From: an uncultured Pseudomonadota bacterium
GTDB taxonomy: Bacteria; Pseudomonadota; Alphaproteobacteria; CACZRW01
Assembly: GCA_902783675.1 (NCBI GenBank)
Contig: CACZRW010000068.1
Location: forward strand, 1-14,795
Length of the DNA stretch: 14,795 nt
Reading direction: 5' to 3'
Both the position numbers and the translations under genes were made by a program. The notes beneath the pieces were generated by a model that saw only the letters and a list, made by a program, of their open reading frames with translations, ran no database searches and was not told the DNA's origin. Positions 1 to 6,584 of the stretch are shown here, piece after piece; position 1 is the first letter of the stretch, and the number at the start of each line of letters is the position of its first letter.

Positions 1-1
1 C

Positions 2-427
2 ACCCGCGGCACGGAATTTGGCACCGTAACGGGACGCCGGCGCCGCTGCGGCTGGTTTGATGCACCTTTGGTAAAAAAGAATTGCAAGGTAAGCGGCATT
101 GACGGACTTGTTCTCACAAAGCTGGACATTTTGGACGGCATGGACGAGGTAAAAATCTGCACCTCTTACGAACTCGACGGCAAGATTTTGGACGCTTTAC
201 CTTCCAGCGAAGGCGCGCAAGCAAGAGTAAAGCCCATATACGAGACTCTTAAAGGCTGGAAACAACGAACCGTATCTTTAAGAAATTGGGACGATTTACC
301 AGATGAGGCAAAGGCCTACATAAAGCGCATTGAGCAATTACTGGAAGTCCCGGTCGTCCTTACCTCTACCAGCCCCGAGCGTGAGGATATGATAAAGTAT
401 AAAGGCACGCCCCTTGATGACTTTTAG
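2..427 (+). CDS. purA: Adenylosuccinate synthetase, C-terminal part (truncated by window start)
   Basis: Cytosolic enzyme that joins IMP and aspartate using GTP to give adenylosuccinate, the first committed step from IMP to AMP. The frame is open from base 2, so the N-terminal GTP-binding half lies outside the window; about 141 of the usual ~430 residues are present. Visible family landmarks are the arginine-rich loop GRRRRCGWFD, which binds IMP/aspartate, the guanine-specificity stretch LTKLDILDG, the conserved PIYETLKGW segment, and the C-terminal AYIKRIEQLLEVPV helix followed by a TSPERE motif like the TGPDR of E. coli PurA. The reading frame is intact to a TAG stop. It converges on the PAS-GGDEF gene with only 33 bp between the stops, and I see no convincing hairpin terminator there. 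Identification is by recognised motifs and is secure. Confidence 0.96.
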   Translation, partial: TRGTEFGTVTGRRRRCGWFDAPLVKKNCKVSGIDGLVLTKLDILDGMDEVKICTSYELDGKILDALPSSEGAQARVKPIYETLKGWKQRTVSLRNWDDLPDEAKAYIKRIEQLLEVPVVLTSTSPEREDMIKYKGTPLDDF

Positions 428-460
428 TTCGGACTCTGCCTTTATTTAACTTCCGCGGGA

Positions 461-1444
461 CTACTTGCCGGAATCTTTATATATTGCGTAACCGTCACCG
501 CCGTTTTTCTTGACTTGATCCAAAGCGGCATTTGCCTGCTTTATCATCTCGTCAACGGTAAGCGCACCGTGAGGGAAAACGCTTATACCTATGCTACACC
601 CGAGGGCCAGGTTTTGATCTTTGTAATTTATACCCTCTTTCACAAGCCCCATAATGCGCCGAGCGATCATCTCAACATCATCAAGCGAATTGATATTTTC
701 CAAAAAGATTAAAAAGCCGTCATGATTACCCCTGGCAATAGTGTCAACGCGCCTGAACGACGACACCAATCTGGAACTCATCGTGCTGAGGATATAGGCT
801 TTTGCATCTTCGCCATAAGAGGCGTTTATATCCTTAATCCTGTCCATATCAACAAAGAAAGTCACCAAAAGCTGCACCGCGTTTTCGGGCTTTCCATGTG
901 CCGCTCTGGTCGCTCTGGCTATCGCCATCTCCAACCTGTCCTCAAACAAAGGAAGCGCGGGAAGCCCCGCCAGAGCATCGTGAAGCACAAACGCTTCCAA
1001 ATTACCGCCTGCCTTCTTCTGAGCTTCAATATCCGGCACTCTCGCCTCTAACACAAAAGCGTTTTCTCCGAACTTGGGCAAAGCACGCACGGCAAGAATT
1101 GCGCCATATCTTTTACCATCGGCACAAATCAAGCTCGACATCAAATTTCTTTTACTTTTTTCGCTTAAAACTTTCTTTATATCCTTGACCGTTTTCTCTT
1201 TGCTTTCCAAAGGGAATAAGACTCTAAGGTCCTTCCCCGACAAATCTTGCTTATCGGTATAACCAAGGATATCCAGCCCCGCTTCATTCACATAAAGGAT
1301 TTTATCGTCATCTGCCACGCACATGAAATTAGACGACACTCCCAGCATCTCTGCCATCACGGTAAGAGACTCTTTCCTAACATCATCTACCCCGGCAGTT
1401 TTATTTGTTTGGGCAGAAGGCTTTTCCGTTTTTTCATCGACCAT
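461..1444 (-). CDS. PAS domain plus degenerate GGDEF domain protein (probably non-catalytic)
   Basis: Predicted cytoplasmic c-di-GMP-related signalling protein of 327 aa with no membrane segment. Residues ~30-137 look like a PAS sensor (FMCVADDDKILYVNEAGLDILGY). Residues ~147-327 form a GGDEF fold, opening with HDALAGLPALPLFEDRL and containing FFVDMDRIKDINASYG. The signature GGDEF is replaced by NHDGF (240-244), removing the catalytic acidic residue and both glycines, and the guanine-contacting Asp equivalent to PleD D344 is Ala. The product-binding RxxD motif (RRVD, 231-234) keeps exactly the PleD spacing. I infer a c-di-GMP receptor or scaffold rather than a cyclase. A GTG at 1504 in the same frame would add 20 residues but has no ribosome-binding site; the ATG at 1444 has AGAGGT ten bases upstream, so I prefer it. 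There is no EAL domain. Confidence 0.85.
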   Translation of the reverse strand: MVDEKTEKPSAQTNKTAGVDDVRKESLTVMAEMLGVSSNFMCVADDDKILYVNEAGLDILGYTDKQDLSGKDLRVLFPLESKEKTVKDIKKVLSEKSKRNLMSSLICADGKRYGAILAVRALPKFGENAFVLEARVPDIEAQKKAGGNLEAFVLHDALAGLPALPLFEDRLEMAIARATRAAHGKPENAVQLLVTFFVDMDRIKDINASYGEDAKAYILSTMSSRLVSSFRRVDTIARGNHDGFLIFLENINSLDDVEMIARRIMGLVKEGINYKDQNLALGCSIGISVFPHGALTVDEMIKQANAALDQVKKNGGDGYAIYKDSGK

Positions 1445-1454
1445 AAAGTTCACT

Positions 1455-1460
1455 ACCTCT
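1455..1460 (-). promoter_or_regulatory. Ribosome-binding site deciding the PAS-GGDEF start
   Basis: On the minus strand AGAGGT lies ten bases before the ATG at 1444. The longer GTG start at 1504 is preceded by a T-run without a purine-rich site, which favours the ATG. The spacing is slightly long, so the choice is not certain. Confidence 0.5.
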
Positions 1461-1557
1461 GAAAGCGGTGCCACAAAAACACACCAGCTCGAGTCTTTTA
1501 TCACAAAAAAAGTTTACAGGCAGTAAAGAAAAGTCGTTTTTAGAGAAAATTATTTAT

Positions 1558-1586
1558 TTGTAATAACAAAACGAGTCGTCTATCAT
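1558..1586 (+). promoter_or_regulatory. Candidate sigma70 promoter of ppdK
   Basis: TTGTAA (1558-1563; 4 of 6 to consensus) is followed after exactly 17 bases by TATCAT (1581-1586; 5 of 6). Transcription would begin near 1593 and leave a leader of about 35 bases before the ppdK ATG. A GAGTC (a GANTC-type site) lies inside the spacer at 1573-1577. This is pattern recognition only. Confidence 0.5.
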
Positions 1587-1628
1587 CAAGGCTTGTGATT
1601 TTGAAGACTTTTAAAAAGGGAAAAGCAA

Positions 1629-4283
1629 ATGGAAAAATGGGTCTATACTTTTGGTGCCGGCAAAGCCGAAGGCAAAGCAACGATGAAAGATCTTTTGGGC
1701 GGCAAAGGCGCCAACCTCGCGGAAATGTGCAACTTGGGACTTCCCGTCCCGCCGGGTTTCACCATCACAACCGAAGTTTGCACCTACTTTTATAACAAAA
1801 AGCACACCTACCCCGCCTCTTTAAAAAGCCAAGTTGAAGCGGGCATTAAAAAAGCAGAGAAAATCATTGGTAAAAAGTTCGGCGATAACCAAAACCCGCT
1901 TTTGTTTTCCGTCCGCTCGGGCGCAAGAATCTCAATGCCGGGCATGATGGACACCGTCCTTGATTTAGGCTTAAACGACGAAACCGTAAAGGGCTTGGCG
2001 AAAGCATCGGGCAGCGAGCACTTCGCCTACGACAGCTACCGCCGCTTTTTGCAAATGTATTCGGATGTAGTTTTGGGCATTCACTCGGACCATTTTGAAG
2101 CCGTCTTGGAAAAAATAAAAAAGCGTAAAGGCTACAAAAACGACACCGAGCTTACGGTCGACGATTTAAAGGAAGTCATAAAGCAATACAAGGCTATCGG
2201 CGCAAAGTTTAAAAATCCCGTTCCTCAAGATGTTCACAAACAACTTTGGGGTGCAATCGGTGCCGTGTTCGGCTCTTGGATGGTAGACAGAGCCGTTACC
2301 TATCGCAAGATAAACGAGATTCCCTCGGATTGGGGCACTGCCGTCAATGTTCAATCCATGGTCTTTGGCAACTCGGGTGATAATTCGGCAACGGGTGTTT
2401 GTTTTTCGCGCAATCCATCGACCGGAGAAAACATCTTCTACGGTGAGTATTTAAAGAACGCACAAGGAGAAGATGTTGTCGCCGGCATTCGCACTCCGCA
2501 GCCTATGAATCGCGCCGTAAAGAAAAGGACCGGCTCAACCCTTCCCTGCTTGGAAGACGAAATGCCAAAAGTTTACAAAGAGCTTGTAAAATACAAAGAC
2601 AAGCTTGAAAAGCACTACCGCGACATGCAAGACATGGAGTTCACCATTGAAAACGGCAAACTGTGGATGCTGCAGACTCGCACGGGCAAAAGAACCGGAG
2701 CTGCCGCACTAAAAATCGCCGTTGATATGGTTGATGAGAAACTAATATCGCAAAAAACGGCTATTACGCGCGTAAGCCCTGCGGGATTAGATCAACTTTT
2801 ACACCCGACCCTTGATCCGAAAGCCGCAAAAAAGAAAATAGGCATGGGGCTTCCTGCCTCACCCGGCGCTGCATGCGGCAAGGTTGTCTTTAGCGCCAAG
2901 GACGCCGAAGAATGGGTAAAACGCGGTGAAAAGGTTCTGCTGGTCCGCCTTGAAACCAGCCCCGAAGACATCGGCGGCATGCATGTTGCCGAAGGCATTA
3001 TGACCGCAAGAGGAGGTATGACCTCGCACGCTGCCGTTGTAGCCAGAGGCATGGGCACTCCCTGCGTTTCCGGTGTAGAGAAAATGAGTGTGGACTATGC
3101 CAAAAAGACTTTTTCCATTGCCGGACAACAAGTAAAACAAGGCGAATTCGTCACCATAGACGGCTCAACGGGAGAGGTTTTCCTTGGGCAAGTCAAAATG
3201 TCCGAACCTTCTATGACCGGCAACTTCGGCAGATTTATGAAGTGGGTGGACAGCACGCGTAAGTTGCAAGTATGGGCAAACGCCGACACTCCCGCCGACG
3301 CCGAAGTCGCTCGCAACTTCGGAGCCCAAGGCATAGGCCTTTGCCGCACCGAGCACATGTTTTTCGCCCCCGAACGCATTTTACACATGCGCGGCATGAT
3401 TTTATCAATCACTACCGACGCTCGCAAAAAGGAATTGGCAAAAATCCTGCCCTTCCAGCGCAAAGACTTTGAGGACATATTCAAAGTTATGGACGGACTT
3501 CCGGTCACGATTCGCCTGCTTGATCCGCCTTTGCACGAGTTCCTCCCTCACACCAAAAAGGAACAAGAGGAAGTTGCGAAAAGCCTTAAAATCTCGCTTG
3601 TTGCCATAGAGCAAAGGAGCGAGCAGTTAAAGGAACAAAACCCGATGCTGGGACTCCGCGGTTGCCGCCTTGGCATTCTGTATCCCGAAATCTATGAGAT
3701 GCAGGCAAAGGCTATCCTTGAGGCCGCGGTTAATATGCAAAAGAAAGGCGTAAAAGTAATCCCCGAAATTATGATTCCGCTGGTTGATTACACTCGCGAA
3801 TTAGAAATGATGAAGGCGATTGTAGATAACACTGCCGAGCAAGTTTTTGCCGCCAAAGGCGCGCGCGTAAAATACAAAGTCGGCACCATGATAGAATTGC
3901 CGCGTGCCGCCCTAATGGCTGACGAAATCGCAAAAGTAGCAGAGTTCTTCAGCTTTGGCACAAACGACTTAACGCAAACCACTTTGGGCATGAGCCGCGA
4001 CGACGCCGGAGTCTTTATCAGTGTTTACAAGGCCAAGAACATCTTTTTAAAGGACCCTTTCGCCTCTATAGACACGAAAGGCGTGGGACAACTTGTAGAA
4101 ACGGCCGCCCTAAAGAGCCGCCGCGTCCGAAAGAATATCAGCCTTGGCGTGTGCGGAGAACACGGTGGCGATCCCGATTCGATATCCTTCTTTAACAAAA
4201 TAGGATTAAATTATGTTTCCTGCTCGCCTTATCGCGTTCCCATAGCCCGCCTTGCCGCAGCACAAGCAGTTGTAAACAAATAG
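1629..4283 (+). CDS. ppdK: Pyruvate, phosphate dikinase
   Basis: Cytosolic enzyme interconverting pyruvate + ATP + Pi and PEP + AMP + PPi, used for gluconeogenesis or PPi-linked glycolysis. At 884 aa it is full length for the bacterial family. The N-terminal ATP-grasp part starts with GGKGANLAEMCNLGLPVPPGF and contains GMMDTVLDLGLND. The swivelling phosphohistidine domain carries GGMTSHAAVVARGMGTPCVSG with the phospho-acceptor His467. The C-terminal TIM-barrel PEP/pyruvate domain contains GLRGCRLG, FSFGTNDLTQTTLG, and near the end CGEHGGDP and YVSCSPYRVPIARLAAAQ with catalytic Cys865. All key residues are present. The ATG is preceded by AAGGG at 1616-1620 with 8-base spacing. It appears monocistronic: a promoter lies upstream, and the next gene has its own promoter. 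I do not see the PPDK regulatory protein gene in the window. Confidence 0.98.
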   Translation: MEKWVYTFGAGKAEGKATMKDLLGGKGANLAEMCNLGLPVPPGFTITTEVCTYFYNKKHTYPASLKSQVEAGIKKAEKIIGKKFGDNQNPLLFSVRSGARISMPGMMDTVLDLGLNDETVKGLAKASGSEHFAYDSYRRFLQMYSDVVLGIHSDHFEAVLEKIKKRKGYKNDTELTVDDLKEVIKQYKAIGAKFKNPVPQDVHKQLWGAIGAVFGSWMVDRAVTYRKINEIPSDWGTAVNVQSMVFGNSGDNSATGVCFSRNPSTGENIFYGEYLKNAQGEDVVAGIRTPQPMNRAVKKRTGSTLPCLEDEMPKVYKELVKYKDKLEKHYRDMQDMEFTIENGKLWMLQTRTGKRTGAAALKIAVDMVDEKLISQKTAITRVSPAGLDQLLHPTLDPKAAKKKIGMGLPASPGAACGKVVFSAKDAEEWVKRGEKVLLVRLETSPEDIGGMHVAEGIMTARGGMTSHAAVVARGMGTPCVSGVEKMSVDYAKKTFSIAGQQVKQGEFVTIDGSTGEVFLGQVKMSEPSMTGNFGRFMKWVDSTRKLQVWANADTPADAEVARNFGAQGIGLCRTEHMFFAPERILHMRGMILSITTDARKKELAKILPFQRKDFEDIFKVMDGLPVTIRLLDPPLHEFLPHTKKEQEEVAKSLKISLVAIEQRSEQLKEQNPMLGLRGCRLGILYPEIYEMQAKAILEAAVNMQKKGVKVIPEIMIPLVDYTRELEMMKAIVDNTAEQVFAAKGARVKYKVGTMIELPRAALMADEIAKVAEFFSFGTNDLTQTTLGMSRDDAGVFISVYKAKNIFLKDPFASIDTKGVGQLVETAALKSRRVRKNISLGVCGEHGGDPDSISFFNKIGLNYVSCSPYRVPIARLAAAQAVVNK

Positions 4284-4286
4284 AAA

Positions 4287-4321
4287 AACTTTTTTACTCC
4301 GAATATGTTGACAAAAAAGTT
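4287..4321. repeat. 9-bp inverted repeat between ppdK and the HAD gene
   Basis: AACTTTTTT (4287-4295) and AAAAAAGTT (4313-4321) are perfect reverse complements separated by 17 bases. The stem is almost all A-T, so it is a weak hairpin. It may serve as a poor terminator for ppdK, or as an operator, since the right arm shares its first base with the TTGACA -35 box (4308-4313) and runs into the spacer. The inverted repeat is seen directly; any function is inference. Confidence 0.45.
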
Positions 4322-4338
4322 CCGCCATGGTATATAAT
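4308..4338 (+). promoter_or_regulatory. Near-consensus sigma70 promoter of the HAD-GT9-dapB-nth run
   Basis: A perfect TTGACA (4308-4313) is followed by TGGTATATAAT (4328-4338). Taking TATATA (4331-4336) gives a 17-base spacer with an extended -10 TG; taking the perfect TATAAT (4333-4338) gives 19 bases. Transcription would start around 4343-4346, after the first in-frame ATG (4327), so that ATG cannot be used from this promoter. This is the strongest promoter-like sequence I see in the window. Confidence 0.7.
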
Positions 4339-4362
4339 TGTTCCCAGTGTGAATTTTATACT

Positions 4363-4367
4363 GAGGA
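4363..4367 (+). promoter_or_regulatory. Ribosome-binding site deciding the HAD gene start
   Basis: GAGGA lies immediately upstream of the ATG at 4372 (4-5 base gap), whereas the upstream in-frame ATG at 4327 has no such site and sits upstream of the predicted transcription start. Confidence 0.7.
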
Positions 4368-4371
4368 AAAA

Positions 4372-5646
4372 ATGCCTAACAATAATGATCAACTGATTAG
4401 CGACAATATGACAATGTTGTCGAGTATAGACGTGGAACTTGTTAAACTTTCGGGTGCTGTTAACCCGAATGGAACTACTTCATTAAAAAGCATAAAAGAA
4501 CAAGAATTCATAGCCGAATGCCTCGGCACCACACGCGAACAAATTATGTCATCTCCATACATACATAATGAAAACGAAGGTAAACAAGAAATAAATCTGA
4601 TTATAAGTGATTTAGACAACACTCTTATTGATGCCTATTCTGACGCAGCGCAAATGTTCTTGGATTTGGAAAAATACATCGCACAAGGAACTGGATACAC
4701 CGTTGCAAGGACTCATAACATTTTAAGAAAAGAAATAAACACCGAAAAACATTTCACATCAGCTGAATTCTTTTCCGTTGACGGCTATAAAAAAGTTCTG
4801 GCATCGCCGATATGGGGCGGCATGAAAGTCAGCGGCGATATCGTTGCTCATTTTGACGAAGGCTTCCAAAAAAGTTATTCTTGCACCTATCCTGACGCAT
4901 TAGAAATCTTTAAGAAACTTCATAGCTACATTCCTATCGTTATTCATACGGATGCACCTTTGGAACAAGCCATGGACAAACTGATAAAAGGCGGCTTTAT
5001 CTCCTTAAAAAGGGACGCAAGCGGCAAATTGCACGCTACATCACTGGTTGCGGGAATATCTGCCAGCAATCGCTCATCAAGCAAAGACCCTATTGCTCAG
5101 GCCAAAGCAAACAGGCAAATGGCAGAACTTAAAGAAGCTTTGAAAGAGATTGATGTTTTTGTTTTTGCCTACGATAAAGAATTTGAAAAACCCTCTCCCA
5201 AACCATTGGAAAAAATTCTCTCGGAATTACAAAAAAGCACTGGTTTAACCTTTGCAAAAGAGAATATCTTAATGATGGGAGACAGCCTGTCAAAGGATAT
5301 TGCCTTTGCCATAAATGCGGGAATAAAATCGGCTTGGATGCTTGGTTGCACCAGAGCATCTGATAATGTTCGCCATTTGGAACATGCGTCAAGCGCAAAT
5401 CGCCACGCGATGTCTTGGCAAAAACAATTCAAATTTTTCTATAGGAAAGTCGGCTCTGACAGAGCAGACAAAATCAGAGAATTACTTGCTGACACTACTA
5501 TCTGTATTTCTCACAACGACTTGCTTAAAAAGTATATATTCAAACCACAGCAACAAAAACAACAGCAAAATACCGTAGAGCAACAGCAAAATATCATAGG
5601 AATAAAAACAATTAAGAATCTTATTGACGAGGGCAGAACCATGTAA
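4372..5646 (+). CDS. HAD-superfamily hydrolase with N-terminal extension and Gln-rich C-terminal tail
   Basis: Likely a cytosolic Mg-dependent phosphatase of 424 aa; the substrate is unknown. All four HAD motifs are visible: motif I DLDNTLID (nucleophile Asp80, general acid Asp82), motif II Thr193 in IVIHTDAP, motif III Lys273 in EKPSPKP, and motif IV MMGDSLSKDI with Asp304 and Asp309. About 110 residues between motifs I and II suggest a sizeable cap domain. Residues 1-75 precede the HAD fold and I do not recognise them. The C-terminus has a Q-rich stretch (393-406) built on a 7-residue period. The start at 4372 was chosen for its GAGGA site and because the promoter lies over the earlier ATG. 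The gene is AT-richer than its neighbours: three 60-base lines hand-counted at about 37-38% GC, against 53-62% in three lines of ppdK. It heads the run of four genes ending with nth. Confidence 0.85.
   Translation: MPNNNDQLISDNMTMLSSIDVELVKLSGAVNPNGTTSLKSIKEQEFIAECLGTTREQIMSSPYIHNENEGKQEINLIISDLDNTLIDAYSDAAQMFLDLEKYIAQGTGYTVARTHNILRKEINTEKHFTSAEFFSVDGYKKVLASPIWGGMKVSGDIVAHFDEGFQKSYSCTYPDALEIFKKLHSYIPIVIHTDAPLEQAMDKLIKGGFISLKRDASGKLHATSLVAGISASNRSSSKDPIAQAKANRQMAELKEALKEIDVFVFAYDKEFEKPSPKPLEKILSELQKSTGLTFAKENILMMGDSLSKDIAFAINAGIKSAWMLGCTRASDNVRHLEHASSANRHAMSWQKQFKFFYRKVGSDRADKIRELLADTTICISHNDLLKKYIFKPQQQKQQQNTVEQQQNIIGIKTIKNLIDEGRTM
5560..5593 (+). repeat. Short direct repeat encoding the Gln-rich tail
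   Basis: The 13-base unit CAACAGCAAAATA occurs at 5560-5572 and 5581-5593, a 21-base period that corresponds to seven residues (QQQNTVE then QQQNIIG). It is preceded by further CAA/CAG codons from about 5548. Such in-frame repeats can change in copy number without breaking the frame. Confidence 0.6.
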
Positions 5647-5665
5647 TTCTATATCCTCATTATTT

Positions 5666-5670
5666 AAGGA
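5666..5670 (+). promoter_or_regulatory. Ribosome-binding site supporting a TTG start
   Basis: AAGGA is followed after eight bases by the TTG at 5679, which I take as the start of the GT9-like gene. The next in-frame ATG lies far inside the conserved part, so the rare start codon is the better reading. Confidence 0.6.
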
Positions 5671-5678
5671 TTTTAGAA

Positions 5679-6572
5679 TTGATAAAAAACGCAAAATTAG
5701 AATACAGCGACGAAGAGTTAAACATACTTTTCATCACTCCTGCCAACCCTTCAAAAGCGGTTTATTCCACTGCTGTTTTGAACAAAGTAATTGAGCTTTG
5801 CCCGCGCGCAAAAATCACCATAGCATCATCTTTTGCCGCCGCACCGTTATTCGCCGCCGCACCTCATGTTGAAAAGATTGTCGCATGGGAAAAGCCCTGC
5901 TCCCTCCGCGTTTTACCTAAAATAATTTTTAAGAAATGGGACATAATTATTGATTGCAAAAAGGTAAGCAGCCTTCCTTTTTTCCTGGCCAAAACAAAGT
6001 TGCAAGGCGCGTCCGATTATCACGAGATTATAGGTTTTGAAGAAAGTGACCTTACTCCGACCATATGGATAGCCGACGAAATAGTCCGCGGCGCCGAGCA
6101 TCGCCTTTTTAAAAAAGAACATGTTATCGGCATCGCCCCTTTTGATGACAATGGTGAAGCGATTATGCCGCCAAACGCCACCCTGACTTTACTCCAAAAA
6201 TTAACCTTGCCGGGTGGCATATTCCCTTCCTCGCCTATTGCTTTTTTTGGCTTTGAACCGATAAGAAAAAAGGCCGAAAACGAACTGATATCAAAGATTC
6301 CCGACTGGCAAAGAATAAATCTTATCGGCTCTCTGGGACTTTTAAGCATTGAGGGGTGCCTTGAAAAGTGCCGCTTCTTTATCGGCGGAGATAGCGTCAT
6401 CTCACACATGGCGGCAGTCGCCAACATCGCATCTTTAATAATTGAAGACACGGAAGCGGTAGAAGTAAAGCCCAAGGGACGCTACATTTCCGTCATACCG
6501 AAAGAGCAGCCTCTTGACGAGATTATCAAAGCCATAGATGATTTATGGCATGGACGCTTAAAACAAAAATAA
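5679..6572 (+). CDS. Glycosyltransferase family 9 (heptosyltransferase)-like protein
   Basis: 297-aa protein with the two-lobed look of GT-B family 9 enzymes such as WaaC/WaaF, which add heptose to the lipopolysaccharide inner core. The N-lobe begins ELNILFITPANPSKAVYSTAVLNKVIELCPRA-like (residues ~13-44), which resembles the donor-free lobe, followed by an HVEKIVAWEK strand. The C-lobe contains VIGIAPFDD (149-157), a glutamate in FFGFEP, the NLIGSLGLLSIEGCLEKCRFFIGGDS stretch (~214-239) and the hallmark GGDSVISHMAAV (237-247), where typical members read GNDSGPMHLAAA. The missing G-P in that motif and the missing W-P after the GIAP strand make this a divergent member; activity and substrate are uncertain. 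The start is TTG with AAGGA eight bases upstream. It lies 32 bp after the HAD gene and 12 bp before dapB, so it is probably co-transcribed with both. Confidence 0.72.
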   Translation: MIKNAKLEYSDEELNILFITPANPSKAVYSTAVLNKVIELCPRAKITIASSFAAAPLFAAAPHVEKIVAWEKPCSLRVLPKIIFKKWDIIIDCKKVSSLPFFLAKTKLQGASDYHEIIGFEESDLTPTIWIADEIVRGAEHRLFKKEHVIGIAPFDDNGEAIMPPNATLTLLQKLTLPGGIFPSSPIAFFGFEPIRKKAENELISKIPDWQRINLIGSLGLLSIEGCLEKCRFFIGGDSVISHMAAVANIASLIIEDTEAVEVKPKGRYISVIPKEQPLDEIIKAIDDLWHGRLKQK

Positions 6573-6584
6573 AGGAAGGTAAGA

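Noticed and set aside
428..460. Possible bidirectional terminator between purA and the PAS-GGDEF gene
   Set aside because: Only a CCGCGG palindrome is present in the 33-bp gap, without a stem of useful length or a T-run.
1505..1530. Small hairpin TTTAC/GTAAA followed on the minus strand by CTTTTTT, in front of the PAS-GGDEF gene
   Set aside because: The stem is only five mostly A-T pairs; too weak to call a terminator or attenuator, though it is further reason to doubt the GTG start at 1504.
3095..3508. A 137-codon minus-strand frame opposite ppdK
   Set aside because: It is antisense to highly conserved ppdK residues; composition and lack of motifs mark it as a shadow.
4327..4371. Use of the ATG at 4327 as the start of the HAD protein
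   Set aside because: It lies upstream of the -10 box of the promoter and lacks a ribosome-binding site, whereas the ATG at 4372 has one.
6020..6475. A 151-codon minus-strand frame opposite the GT9-like gene
   Set aside because: The opposite strand carries the family motifs; this frame shows none and lies alone against the direction of the operon.
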